From the NCBI GenBank assembly GCA_934456315.1, contig CAKSHG010000031.1, positions 1-14,140 of the forward strand: DNA of 14,140 nt, in the 5' to 3' direction. Position 1 is the stretch's first letter, and each line of letters begins with the position of its first letter. Made by a program: the position numbers and the translations under genes. The DNA comes from an uncultured Oscillospiraceae bacterium. GTDB lineage: Bacteria > Bacillota > Clostridia > Oscillospirales > Ruminococcaceae. This document shows, piece after piece, positions 7,069-13,021 of the stretch. The notes below the pieces were generated by a model. That model searched no databases. It saw only the letters and a program-made list of their open reading frames with translations, and was not told the origin of the DNA.

Positions 7069-7284
7069 TTAGTGCGGTTCATAATCATCATCATCATTTG
7101 AAGTTTGTAAAAATGAAAAATCATCATAGTGAGGTTCAAACCTTTTTTTCGGTGTCCTAATGGTATGAGGCTTTTTTTTATTAAGCTTATAAAATTCATC
7201 CGAATGCTCACACTTTTCACAAATTTTTGTGTCATAAAGCTCTTCGGCATTTCTAGTTTCATTACATTCTTGACATTTTTTCAT
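7069..7284 (-). CDS. small CxxC zinc-ribbon-like protein
   Basis: Unrecognised 71-residue protein. The N-terminus MKKCQECNETR and then KICEKCEH form two CxxC knuckles 15 residues apart, suggesting one zinc site. The rest is charged, with a lysine-rich middle and an acidic tail (DDDDYEPH). AAAGGA precedes the ATG by about seven bases. It sits 27 bases after the membrane-protein gene and 26 bases before the recombinase start, so the three are likely co-transcribed. Small zinc proteins beside recombinases sometimes act as directionality factors or anti-repressors, but nothing in this sequence proves that. An overlapping frame (7044-7262) lacks zinc motifs and I regard it as a shadow. Confidence 0.65.
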   Translation of the reverse strand: MKKCQECNETRNAEELYDTKICEKCEHSDEFYKLNKKKPHTIRTPKKRFEPHYDDFSFLQTSNDDDDYEPH

Positions 7285-7311
7285 ATGACATTCCTTTCTT
7301 CGTAATCGAGT

Positions 7312-7950
7312 CTAATTGTTTAAGATTTTTCCTAAGTCTGGATTATATGTTGAAATAGCTTTGGCAATGGCTGTTCGTTCATAAGAAATCAATATGAGCC
7401 TCATTGGGCTATAAAAGAGATATATTTGCTTAATTGCAAATATAATAAGCCATGAGAATAAAACAAAAATAGATAGCCAAACTGTAATGATCCCAAATTG
7501 AAGAGTAAGTACAAAGGTAAAGGTAATAGGATTTTGAATCACTGAAGAATAGTCAATTGTATCTATCTTTTTTATCAATGAAAAGTAAGTAATATTATTT
7601 TTGTCTGGTGTTTGAAGAATTGAAAACATTAGTGTGATAAATACTGATATAACTACAGAGGTTATTATTGAAAAAGAAATATTAGATTTATAGTTTAGCT
7701 TATTATATCTTTTCATTAAGTAATTTACTTTTTTTGATTTTTCATCTACGGATATTCCTTTCTTATTACTGTACATAGAATAAAATGAATTAATATACTT
7801 AAACGTGAATTTAATTGTAAGGTATGTATTTTGGGTGTATTTATAATAGTGATTATAACATTTATATGGTTTGCATTTTCCTATAAAAGCTTTTTTATTT
7901 TTTGATTGAAATGAAGGTATATTTATAATATTATTTTTATTTTTGGACAT
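7312..7950 (-). CDS. AT-rich membrane protein of unknown function
   Basis: Unrecognised 212-residue protein. A basic, Lys/Asn/Tyr-rich N-terminal half (1-90) is followed by a membrane segment at about 91-113 (SFSIITSVVISVFITLMF). A loop follows, then one or two segments at about 141-175 (FTFVLTLQFGIITVWLSIFV and FSWLIIFAI). The C-terminus is short and soluble. The DNA is far more AT-rich than its neighbours: three 60-base lines I counted hold 9, 14 and 17 G/C. That points to a separate origin from the recombinase gene. The ATG overlaps the upstream stop codon by one base (TAATG), with GGAGA eight bases ahead, implying translational coupling to the SWIM protein. A partnership of the two at the membrane is plausible but unproven. 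Confidence 0.75.
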   Translation of the reverse strand: MSKNKNNIINIPSFQSKNKKAFIGKCKPYKCYNHYYKYTQNTYLTIKFTFKYINSFYSMYSNKKGISVDEKSKKVNYLMKRYNKLNYKSNISFSIITSVVISVFITLMFSILQTPDKNNITYFSLIKKIDTIDYSSVIQNPITFTFVLTLQFGIITVWLSIFVLFSWLIIFAIKQIYLFYSPMRLILISYERTAIAKAISTYNPDLGKILNN

Positions 7951-8762
7951 TATGATTTCTCCATATGATACATAGATTCAATGCTTTTGATGTCATCACA
8001 AAATGATCTTAGGTCATCGAACGTCATGACGATCACTCTGTTTTCTTGAGCAGAGATCAGTTTTTGGCTCTGTGTTTCTCCATTGACTATAACTGCCGAA
8101 ATGTTCCACCAAGAGTTCTGCCCGAACGTTCCCGCGTGTTTATGGATGTATTCTTTTACAGCGGCTTGATTTCTTCCTAATATGCAGAAATTCAGTCCAT
8201 ACAGAGTGTTGTCTTCTGCACTATATGGTACGAAATCGTATTCAGACAATACGCTTTTATATTCATTGTGATTCATGGCAATAAAATACATATGCTTACA
8301 TGGCAATCCGCGCTTCCTGAAATCCGGACAGCTACAGCCGTTTCCGCAGGTAAGATAAATCTTACAGCTGCTGCCTCTGATAATTCCGGTTGTTGTGTTC
8401 GGGCTGTATTTGCGAAGCTGTATTCCATTATAGCTATCAGAGGCTCTTTTTATCCTGTCGAGTTGTTCAGGGGTAGCATGTATATCTGGATTCCAATTTG
8501 TCCAACCGATTTTTCTAAAATCTTCGGTCATCATTTCAGCTATATGATTATAAACATAATTTTGCAAGCGATTTCTCTCAGAAGGAGTCATTTTAGCAAT
8601 GTCGCTGTCTGTAATTTCCGAAAGATTTTTGGTGCGTAGTTTAGTTGTGACCTTGGTTTTATTGGCTAGTATTAGTGCAATTCCAATAGGAATAAAAATC
8701 AAAAGTATTATAATGCCTATGGTTACGAACGAGATGAAATTGCTAACGTCATTTGGTGACAT
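7950..8762 (-). CDS. membrane-anchored SWIM zinc-finger protein with BRCT-like C-terminus
   Basis: This 270-residue protein has three visible parts. Residues 8-34 form a single hydrophobic helix (FISFVTIGIIILLIFIPIGI), giving an N-terminal anchor. Residues about 125-162 hold a SWIM zinc finger with the CxC-x9-CxH pattern: Cys143, Cys145, Cys155, His157 in GCSCPDFRKRGLPCKH. Residues about 186-255 (LYGLNFCILGRN ... ISAVIVNGETQSQKLISAQE ... VIVMTFDDLRSF) resemble a BRCT fold in spacing and hydrophobic pattern. SWIM fingers usually bind DNA or protein, and BRCT domains usually bind proteins or DNA ends. The N-terminal anchor with these domains is unusual. The ATG at 8762 is chosen because AGGAGA stands six bases upstream; a start at 8798 has no such site. 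It is the first gene of the leftward recombinase operon. SWIM is firm, BRCT moderate, function unknown. Confidence 0.8.
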   Translation of the reverse strand: MSPNDVSNFISFVTIGIIILLIFIPIGIALILANKTKVTTKLRTKNLSEITDSDIAKMTPSERNRLQNYVYNHIAEMMTEDFRKIGWTNWNPDIHATPEQLDRIKRASDSYNGIQLRKYSPNTTTGIIRGSSCKIYLTCGNGCSCPDFRKRGLPCKHMYFIAMNHNEYKSVLSEYDFVPYSAEDNTLYGLNFCILGRNQAAVKEYIHKHAGTFGQNSWWNISAVIVNGETQSQKLISAQENRVIVMTFDDLRSFCDDIKSIESMYHMEKS

Positions 8763-8788
8763 CAAAAATCTCCTAAGTAAAATGATAT

Positions 8789-8817
8789 TTTGTAACAAAA
8801 CTAATGCTATTCGACAA
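8789..8817 (-). promoter_or_regulatory. candidate promoter of the leftward recombinase operon
   Basis: On the minus strand TTGTCG (8817-8812), a 17-base spacer and TACAAA (8794-8789) lie just ahead of the SWIM gene. The -35 overlaps the upstream part of the divergent rightward promoter, so the two may compete. Confidence 0.5.
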
Positions 8818-8823
8818 AAAATA

Positions 8824-8832
8824 TGCTATAAT
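8824..8832 (+). promoter_or_regulatory. extended -10 promoter for the 48-aa gene
   Basis: TGCTATAAT is a full extended -10 (TGN plus perfect TATAAT). No good -35 is seen 17 bases upstream, which extended -10 promoters can tolerate. The transcript would start near 8839, ahead of GGAAAGGAG at 8862-8870. Confidence 0.6.
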
Positions 8833-8878
8833 CATATCAGCATTACCGGTAGTGACTTTTTGGAAAGGAGACCTCAAA

Positions 8879-9025
8879 ATGTCTGAGAACACCAATAGCC
8901 CTGCCGAATCAGGCAGCGAACGTGAACTGACCGAGCTGGAGAAATCCATCGTCAGCGATTTCAAACAGCTTAACGAGGAAAACCAGTTGGCTGTAATTGA
9001 ATTTATAATATCGCTCCTGAAGTAA
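8879..9025 (+). CDS. 48-aa acidic small protein
   Basis: Unrecognised small protein beginning MSENTNSPAESGSERELTEL. The second half is a likely amphipathic helix (ELEKSIVSDFKQLNEENQLAVIEFIISLL). AAGGAG sits eight bases before this ATG. An upstream in-frame ATG at 8804 lies before the promoter and is not used. A strong terminator follows within 12 bases of the stop, so this is an independent one-gene unit divergent from the recombinase operon. It is too large a helix for a toxin-type hydrophobic peptide and not basic enough for a typical excisionase. The combination of extended -10, strong RBS and terminator makes a real gene likely. Confidence 0.7.
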   Translation: MSENTNSPAESGSERELTELEKSIVSDFKQLNEENQLAVIEFIISLLK

Positions 9026-9036
9026 TCTGATATTTG

Positions 9037-9070
9037 ACCCGCTGCTTTTTGGCAGCGGGTTATTTTTTTT
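9037..9070. terminator. terminator between the 48-aa gene and the repressor gene
   Basis: ACCCGCTGC (9037-9045) pairs perfectly with GCAGCGGGT (9052-9060) and is followed by TATTTTTTTT. It serves the rightward 48-aa gene. The 3' arm touches the stop codon of the leftward repressor gene, so the hairpin may also act on that strand. Confidence 0.9.
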
Positions 9071-9401
9071 GCTGATTAGCAAGTATACCCCGGATTTGTG
9101 CAAGGATCAGTTCCTGTTGTTCGGGAGTCAGCATAGTAATCAAGGATATCAATTCGCGTTCGGTTTTTGATTCCGAACCAATGTAGGCTTTAGGATTATC
9201 AATTCTTCCTAGCAAATAATCTACAGAGCAGTTTAAAACATCTGCTATTTTTGCTAAGTTATCTGCTTTGGGCATTGAGGTCTTAAAGTTGGACATTGTA
9301 TTTGAACCCAGTCCAGCGTCAGCGAGTACTTGTTTGACTGGAATATTATTATCCTGCGCAGTTTTCTTAATCGTTTCAGCTATATTTATGGAATTATACA
9401 C
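9060..9401 (-). CDS. XRE-family (CI-like) repressor
   Basis: This 113-residue protein has an N-terminal XRE helix-turn-helix (about residues 3-66), from INIAETIKKTAQDNN through KQVLADAGLGSNTMSNF and ADNLAKIADVLNCSVDYLLG. The short C-terminal helical tail (RELISLITMLTPEQQELILA) is of the kind used for dimerisation. It has no peptidase (LexA/CI autocleavage) domain. I place the start at GTG 9401 because AGGTGG lies nine bases upstream; ATGs at 9461 and 9431 lack a site and would sit inside the operator region. It is divergent from an XRE/Cro-like gene across a promoter with paired operators, so it most likely keeps the element's rightward genes off. Loss of repression would have to come from a partner or a competitor, since cleavage is not available. 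Confidence 0.82.
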   Translation of the reverse strand: MYNSINIAETIKKTAQDNNIPVKQVLADAGLGSNTMSNFKTSMPKADNLAKIADVLNCSVDYLLGRIDNPKAYIGSESKTERELISLITMLTPEQQELILAQIRGILANQQKK

Positions 9402-9441
9402 AAAAATACACCACCTTTTCTGTACACTCATACAAAGATAT

Positions 9442-9482
9442 CTAAACTTAGAGGTTTTCATATTGACAATCTCTAAGTTTAG
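9442..9482. promoter_or_regulatory. paired operators CTAA-N2-TTAG
   Basis: Two near-identical dyads, CTAAACTTAG (9442-9451) and CTAAGTTTAG (9473-9482), have centres 31 bp apart, about three helical turns. Within the flanking AG/CT they form a longer inverted repeat. The second lies inside the spacer of the rightward promoter. The first lies where the leftward repressor transcript would begin. This arrangement fits repression of the rightward promoter and control of the repressor gene itself. Confidence 0.75.
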
Positions 9483-9491
9483 TGGTATACT
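9463..9491 (+). promoter_or_regulatory. rightward early promoter of the element
   Basis: TTGACA (9463-9468), a 17-base spacer, and TATACT (9486-9491). One operator fills the middle of the spacer. The leader, about 9498-9591, begins with a dyad GGTTAA-AGAAC-TTAACC (9500-9516). Confidence 0.88.
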
Positions 9492-9591
9492 CTAAGCAAG
9501 GTTAAAGAACTTAACCACATTATAACACATAGGATAGGTTATGTCAATAGATGTAAGCTGTAAATTGCACAAGAGACAAGGTGGTGAGAAA

Positions 9592-9813
9592 ATGACAATT
9601 ACAATGAGCGGCAAAACAATAGGCGAAAACATCAAGCTGGCGAGAATGCAGGCGGGTATCAGCCGGGCTAAGCTCGCCGAGGAACTCTGTGTTTCGGAGG
9701 TCATGGTGTACAAGTATGAGACTGATTCAGCAAACGTACACCCGCGCAAGCTTAAGAAGATTGCAGAGGTCTGCGGTGTGTCGGTCGAGGAGCTTACGGC
9801 GATAGGCGCTTGA
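9592..9813 (+). CDS. XRE-family Cro-like regulator
   Basis: The 73-residue protein is a single XRE helix-turn-helix: IGENIKLARMQAGISRAKLA, then ELCVSEVMVYKYET, then LKKIAEVCGVSVEELTAIG. The start at 9592 follows AGGTGG by seven bases. An in-frame ATG at 9541 would add 17 residues without a good ribosome site. It is the first gene under the operator-controlled rightward promoter and divergent from the repressor, the usual place of a Cro-type regulator. Its role in the switch is inferred from position only. Confidence 0.8.
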   Translation: MTITMSGKTIGENIKLARMQAGISRAKLAEELCVSEVMVYKYETDSANVHPRKLKKIAEVCGVSVEELTAIGA

Positions 9814-9826
9814 TTGCAAGAAAATT

Positions 9827-9852
9827 GCCCTAAGATTCGAAGGACTTAGGGC
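9827..9852 (+). other. intergenic hairpin without T tract
   Basis: GCCCTAAG (9827-9834) and CTTAGGGC (9845-9852) form a perfect 8-bp stem with a 10-base loop. No T run follows, so it is more likely an mRNA processing or partial attenuation signal than a terminator. The arms contain CTAAG/CTTAG, close to the operator half-sites, which may be coincidence. Confidence 0.55.
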
Positions 9853-9875
9853 ATAAGAGAGGGAGGTGACACATT

Positions 9876-10091
9876 ATGGTGAAACGTGGCGGCTTAGAAC
9901 TGGCGATGCCAGAAGCCGTGTGGGAACACATGTTTAAGGAACCTGAGGAGCAGAAAAAAGCCGAAACAATACTTCAGACTTTGGACGGAATGAGCATTGC
10001 TTCGGCAAAGGAACTGCTCACCAAGTGCGAGCAGTGTTTAGGAACGCTGATTATCCGTTCCTGCGAATGTCCGCAAGTTCCTCAGAAATGA
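9876..10091 (+). CDS. 71-aa small protein of unknown function
   Basis: Unrecognised. It starts with MVKRGGLELAMPEAVWEHMF and contains a likely helical segment (EEQKKAETILQTLDGM, then SIASAKELLTKCEQCLG). It ends in a Cys/Pro-rich tail (SCECPQVPQK). GGGAGGTGA stands about nine bases before the ATG. It is the second gene of the rightward early run. Its last 41 bases overlap, tail to tail, the 3' end of the opposite-strand gene at 10051-10233. Confidence 0.65.
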   Translation: MVKRGGLELAMPEAVWEHMFKEPEEQKKAETILQTLDGMSIASAKELLTKCEQCLGTLIIRSCECPQVPQK

Positions 10092-10233
10092 GCTCCTGAG
10101 TTTCCACGAAGAAGTGGGTGAACTCTCTAGGGCTGTAAAAGCTCTTGTTACATTTTTGTATGTACAGCAGCGCAAGTTTTTCAGCAAGTTCATCTAAATC
10201 TTCATCCGTGAAGTGAAGGTCATTAATACCCAT
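10051..10233 (-). CDS. 60-aa acidic protein on the opposite strand
   Basis: Unrecognised small protein, MGINDLHFTDEDLDELAEKL onward, predicted helical and acidic, ending SEELADIRRNG. The start at 10233 has AAGGAG eight bases upstream; the ATG at 10239 is too close to it. It has its own good promoter (10283-10311, minus). It is the only leftward gene inside the rightward block, which suggests it is expressed when the rightward genes are repressed. Its 3' end is antisense to the end of the 9876 gene. A lysogeny- or maintenance-phase function is possible, with no domain to support it. Confidence 0.6.
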   Translation of the reverse strand: MGINDLHFTDEDLDELAEKLALLYIQKCNKSFYSPREFTHFFVETQELISEELADIRRNG

Positions 10234-10282
10234 TATCATTTCTCCTTTCGTATTATTTCAGCTCGGCAAAGCTGATAAGCTA

Positions 10283-10311
10283 ATTATAACACGAAACAAG
10301 GGAAATTACAA
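10283..10311 (-). promoter_or_regulatory. promoter of the opposite-strand 60-aa gene
   Basis: On the minus strand: TTGTAA (10311-10306), a 17-base spacer and a perfect TATAAT (10288-10283). The -35 abuts the AAGGAGGTG ribosome site of the divergent HTH gene. Confidence 0.72.
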
Positions 10312-10326
10312 GGAGGTGAACCTAAC

Positions 10327-10569
10327 ATGTTTACAAACAGAACCCCCGACGGCAGAAACAACATCTGCGGCATAAAGGTCAAGGAGCTCCGCAAGGGATT
10401 AAGAATCTCGCAGCGTGAGCTTTCCGACAGACTTATCGTTAACGGTCTGGACATCGACAAGAACGCTGTACAGCGTATCGAGTCCGGGCAGAGATTTGTA
10501 ACGGATATCGAGATAATCTACCTTGCAAAGGTGCTCGACGTTACCGTTGAAGAACTTATCAGGAGGTAA
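10327..10569 (+). CDS. XRE-family HTH regulator
   Basis: An 80-residue helix-turn-helix protein: GIKVKELRKGLRISQRELSD, then NGLDIDKNAVQRIESGQRFV, then IYLAKVLDVTVEELIRR. The longer loop before the recognition helix resembles a known subgroup of XRE proteins in Firmicute elements. A very strong AAGGAGGTG stands about eight bases before the ATG. Its stop codon overlaps the ribosome site of the next gene, so the two are co-translated. As the third regulator of the element it may control the downstream run including rep, but no target site is visible. Confidence 0.8.
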   Translation: MFTNRTPDGRNNICGIKVKELRKGLRISQRELSDRLIVNGLDIDKNAVQRIESGQRFVTDIEIIYLAKVLDVTVEELIRR

Positions 10570-10574
10570 AACCA

Positions 10575-10883
10575 GTGCTGACAACATCAGAGCTGAACAA
10601 CAAGCTCAATGAGCTTACCATCGAATACCGCAAGGTAGTCGATACCGGAAACGCGACCGAGATCCTGCGCTGGGTGCTTTCAACAGCCGAATTCATCAGA
10701 GAGATGTATGAGGAAGCAATATCAGCAAAGGGAATGACGGAGAATGAGCGCGAGGCATTTACACTTGCGAACTGCGCAAGCGATCTCAACCGTAAAACAA
10801 TAAAGGCGCTACTGATAGACCGTCTTGCAAGGGAGGCTGCTTCAGCAACAAAGCCTAGCAAGAATGACAACAAGGGTGCGTAA
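10575..10883 (+). CDS. 102-aa helical protein of unknown function
   Basis: Unrecognised. It begins at a GTG with AGGAGG nine bases upstream, inside the end of the HTH gene. The sequence is almost entirely helical and polar (LNNKLNELTIEYRKVV, AEFIREMYEEAISAKG, IKALLIDRLAREAA) with a basic, low-complexity C-terminus (ATKPSKNDNKGA). No membrane segment or metal motif is present. It lies in the rightward run, five bases after the preceding stop. Confidence 0.68.
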   Translation: MLTTSELNNKLNELTIEYRKVVDTGNATEILRWVLSTAEFIREMYEEAISAKGMTENEREAFTLANCASDLNRKTIKALLIDRLAREAASATKPSKNDNKGA

Positions 10884-10896
10884 GAAAGGTGTATGT

Positions 10897-11118
10897 ATGG
10901 AGAACATTGAAAAAGCGCTCTACACTTTGACATACGCTCTGCGGAGCACTAGAGCAGGCAAGGACATTGATTATATCGAGGTGACCGAGGAAGGTTGCGG
11001 GCGCACTGCGGTGATACACTTTGCTCCGGGAAGCGGCAAGCGCAACAAGGCAGTTGGCATTGAGTGTGACAGCGCCCTGGGAGCAATAATGGACGTCTGC
11101 AAGGCGCTTTCAAACTGA
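10897..11118 (+). CDS. 73-aa protein of unknown function
   Basis: Unrecognised. The chosen ATG at 10897 (MENIEKALYTLTYALRST) follows AAAGGTG by six bases; an ATG at 10825 lies inside the previous gene without a site. The product appears to be a compact alpha/beta protein (DYIEVTEEGCGRTAVIHFAP, then KAVGIECDSALGAIMDVCKAL). Its position in a run of equally small genes suggests an accessory function of the element. Confidence 0.65.
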   Translation: MENIEKALYTLTYALRSTRAGKDIDYIEVTEEGCGRTAVIHFAPGSGKRNKAVGIECDSALGAIMDVCKALSN

Positions 11119-11175
11119 TAAGAGGCAAGCAAGTGAACAAGCCCCAATGTCATACAATGAACGGAGGTGATTATC

Positions 11176-11391
11176 ATGGCACGACCGACCCCGAAAGAAA
11201 TACTGGAACTCAAGCCGCATATCGTCGAGTACGTCTACGATGAGAACGGAAAAGAGATCGGGTGGATAGCAGACAACTTCGTCGTTCAGACGCAGAAAGA
11301 GGTTGATGATATCCTCAAGGAACTCGGCAAAATCTGGGGCGATTCGTGCGATCGCAAAGCCCGCGAAAAGCAGCTTGCCTCAAAGCCCTGA
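11176..11391 (+). CDS. 71-aa protein of unknown function
   Basis: Unrecognised. It starts MARPTPKEILELKPHIVEYV, with GGAGG eight bases before the ATG; the GTG at 11167 overlaps that ribosome site and is rejected. Predicted strands (YVYDENGKEIGWIADNFVVQ) are followed by a helix (KEVDDILKELGKIWGD) and a basic end. A 57-base gap separates it from the previous gene, without a promoter I can defend. Confidence 0.65.
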   Translation: MARPTPKEILELKPHIVEYVYDENGKEIGWIADNFVVQTQKEVDDILKELGKIWGDSCDRKAREKQLASKP

Positions 11392-11422
11392 CATTACGGC
11401 AAGCCATAAGAAAGGAGAAATT

Positions 11423-11833
11423 ATGCCTAACTATTTTGGAAAGCAAAGGCTCGTCCGAATCCTTTACAATTATCTGGAGTGGACAGCTCCGGAGAAACTC
11501 GCAGAACTTAAGCGCGAACTCAAAGAAGCAGGCGAATACAGAAAGTATGAAATCAAGTACACGAAGCGCCGGGGCGACGAGTGGCTCAAGGCTCATATTT
11601 ACTTTGATCGTATCGAATATCGCTTTGAGATGCATGCTTGGGGGAAAGAATCCAAGCGCGTTACCCTCATCGAAAAGAAAGTCATTGGTGACTACGACGA
11701 CGAGAGCATTACGCAAACTTTTGCCGGAACCGCCCACTATGACGAGAACTTTAACCCGGTGGATACAGACACATCACATTGCAGTGATTTGCTGGCTTTG
11801 CAATCAATTGCAAAAGTCGGACAAGCTTCGTAG
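11423..11833 (+). CDS. 136-aa protein of unknown function
   Basis: Unrecognised. The start at 11423 (MPNYFGKQRLVRILYNYLEW) follows AAAGGAG by six bases, so the long in-frame upstream extension is not used. An N-terminal helical part (PEKLAELKRELKEAGEYRKY) leads into several beta strands rich in aromatic and charged residues (AHIYFDRIEYRFEMHAW, then ITQTFAGTAHYDENF). No catalytic motif is recognised. It may be a small beta-sheet fold of a phage or plasmid accessory type. Confidence 0.65.
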   Translation: MPNYFGKQRLVRILYNYLEWTAPEKLAELKRELKEAGEYRKYEIKYTKRRGDEWLKAHIYFDRIEYRFEMHAWGKESKRVTLIEKKVIGDYDDESITQTFAGTAHYDENFNPVDTDTSHCSDLLALQSIAKVGQAS

Positions 11834-11855
11834 CAATATAAGGACGGTGAACAAG

Positions 11856-12107
11856 ATGAGGAAAAACAAAAGGCGCACAAGGGTCGAAACAGTACTCAAG
11901 TACGCGATAATCACGATGTGCGGATTGATCCTCTTCACGCTGGCGAACGATTCCGCAAATGCCGAACGCATATCCAACAGCGTGGGTGGCGAGGCAGTGT
12001 TCGTTCTTCTGCCGGTGCTGTGGTGGGTCATTGAGAGAACAATAAAGGATTCGGTTGCGGAAGCCAGGAAAGCCAAGCGCAACAGAAATGAGAGGACATG
12101 GCGATGA
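11856..12107 (+). CDS. 83-aa two-helix membrane protein
   Basis: Unrecognised. A short basic head (MRKNKRRTRVETVLK) is followed by a membrane segment at about residues 16-32 (AIITMCGLILFTLA). A short polar loop and a second segment at about 48-65 (AVFVLLPVLWWVIERTI) follow, and the tail is strongly basic (EARKAKRNRNERTWR). Two helices with positive ends inside is the shape of many small phage and plasmid membrane proteins, including holins, but nothing identifies it as one. The start has GGACGGTGA about five bases upstream. Its TGA overlaps the next ATG (ATGA). Confidence 0.65.
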   Translation: MRKNKRRTRVETVLKYAIITMCGLILFTLANDSANAERISNSVGGEAVFVLLPVLWWVIERTIKDSVAEARKAKRNRNERTWR

Positions 12108-12748
12108 GCGAGAAGAAAACGCTGCACAATGTGTGGCTCATACAGGACAAGGTTCCAATTGATGAGTCGGCGGACAATGTTCCGGTCGATGATCCTGATG
12201 ACTCTGAGAGAAAACCCAAGTATTTTGCTGGACTGGCAATAAGCGAAGTCACCGGGAACCAGGTTTCAAGGTTTGAACCGCTTTCCGCTGCTACTAAAGT
12301 ATATAAGAATGAGAAAGGTGCGAAAATAGGCGCGCGCATGGCGGACAAGTACTATGAAAGTCCGTTCATTACCCCGGTGTTCGTTGAGTACGCGGAGTTT
12401 GATGTGCCGGAAGAACCGCTGAAGCCCTCAACCCCTGCTCCGAAGGAGCCGCCGGCGCGTACTCCTTTGTCGGCTGTCCCTGAAAGCGAACTTGGTGGTT
12501 GGATTGCGCTGGACAAGCTTTGCGGCAACTATCCGCTGATGCTGCGGAAAAAGGTCGGCACCATTTTCCGTTTTGCAATCGCTTTCAGCGAAAATGATAT
12601 CCGTTACTTGCCTGCCGAAGAAATTTTCGCCTGGACGCGGTACTTTGAGGAATGCACCAGCTTCGTAGTTGGCAGGATCCGCAACCGCCGCATAGCCGAG
12701 GGCAAGGACCCGGACGGCGCTGACGACTGGAAGAAAGGCGTTACATAA
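12104..12748 (+). CDS. 214-aa protein of unknown function
   Basis: Unrecognised. The start at 12104 forms an ATGA overlap with the preceding stop and has AGAGGA seven bases upstream, better than the ATG at 12098. The N-terminal part (1-100) is mixed and polar. Residues about 101-125 are a Pro-rich linker (EEPLKPSTPAPKEPPARTPL). The C-terminal part (about 130-214) looks globular and helical with many aromatics (YPLMLRKKVGTIFRFAIAF, EEIFAWTRYFEECTSFVVGR) and ends basic. The layout suggests two domains joined by a flexible linker. It is coupled to the membrane protein before it and to the zinc protein after it. Confidence 0.65.
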   Translation: MSEKKTLHNVWLIQDKVPIDESADNVPVDDPDDSERKPKYFAGLAISEVTGNQVSRFEPLSAATKVYKNEKGAKIGARMADKYYESPFITPVFVEYAEFDVPEEPLKPSTPAPKEPPARTPLSAVPESELGGWIALDKLCGNYPLMLRKKVGTIFRFAIAFSENDIRYLPAEEIFAWTRYFEECTSFVVGRIRNRRIAEGKDPDGADDWKKGVT

Positions 12749-12939
12749 TGGCTGTTCAGATATGCCCTATATGCAAGAAGGGCGAAGACCATGAAGTTGG
12801 TTCATGGGTAAGATGTCCGCGATTTGCAGCGCCTGTATGCATGGAGCACTGCAACGAGTGCAGGTTTTTCAGCGGATACGAAACATCGGTAGTTCACTGC
12901 TACTTTGGCAGCAAGGACGAGCCGAACACAAAAAAATAA
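12748..12939 (+). CDS. 63-aa cysteine-rich zinc-binding protein
   Basis: Unrecognised small protein with eight cysteines and two nearby histidines: CPICKKGEDH, RCPRF, then VCMEHCNECRFF and a final VVHCYF. The pattern fits one or two structural zinc sites. Its ATG overlaps the previous stop by one base (TAATG), so it is translationally coupled. It is the last gene before the structured leader of rep, and its stop codon lies inside the T tract of a minus-strand terminator. Confidence 0.68.
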   Translation: MAVQICPICKKGEDHEVGSWVRCPRFAAPVCMEHCNECRFFSGYETSVVHCYFGSKDEPNTKK

Positions 12940-12998
12940 AGCCTTGAGCAAAGACTCAAGGCTGAAACAAAACAGGGAAATGAATTAAAAATATCCTA
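12929..12998 (-). ncRNA. predicted ~70-nt minus-strand small RNA upstream of rep
   Basis: A complete transcription unit is visible on the minus strand. The promoter at 13032-13004 gives a start near 12998. About 35 bases of unstructured, U-rich RNA follow. A perfect 9-bp hairpin, AGCCTTGAG/CTCAAGGCT (12963-12940), is followed by TTTATTTTTTT (to about 12930). No ORF fits inside. The RNA would be antisense to the transcript linking the zinc-protein gene to rep, the place and layout of countertranscribed RNAs that limit Rep synthesis in rolling-circle plasmids. Function is inferred; the promoter-terminator pairing is directly seen. Confidence 0.62.
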
Positions 12999-13021
12999 CT
13001 TAAATTATACATCATTTCCCT
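12974..13021. repeat. inverted repeat in the rep leader
   Basis: AGGGAAATGA (12974-12983) and TCATTTCCCT (13012-13021) are perfect 10-bp arms around 28 AT-rich bases. That loop contains the -10 element of the minus-strand promoter. In plus-strand RNA the arms could form a hairpin followed by UUU. Confidence 0.7.

Noticed and set aside
7044..7262. 72-codon minus-strand frame overlapping the CxxC protein
   Set aside because: The alternative frame at 7069-7284 has zinc-knuckle motifs and a better-placed ribosome site.
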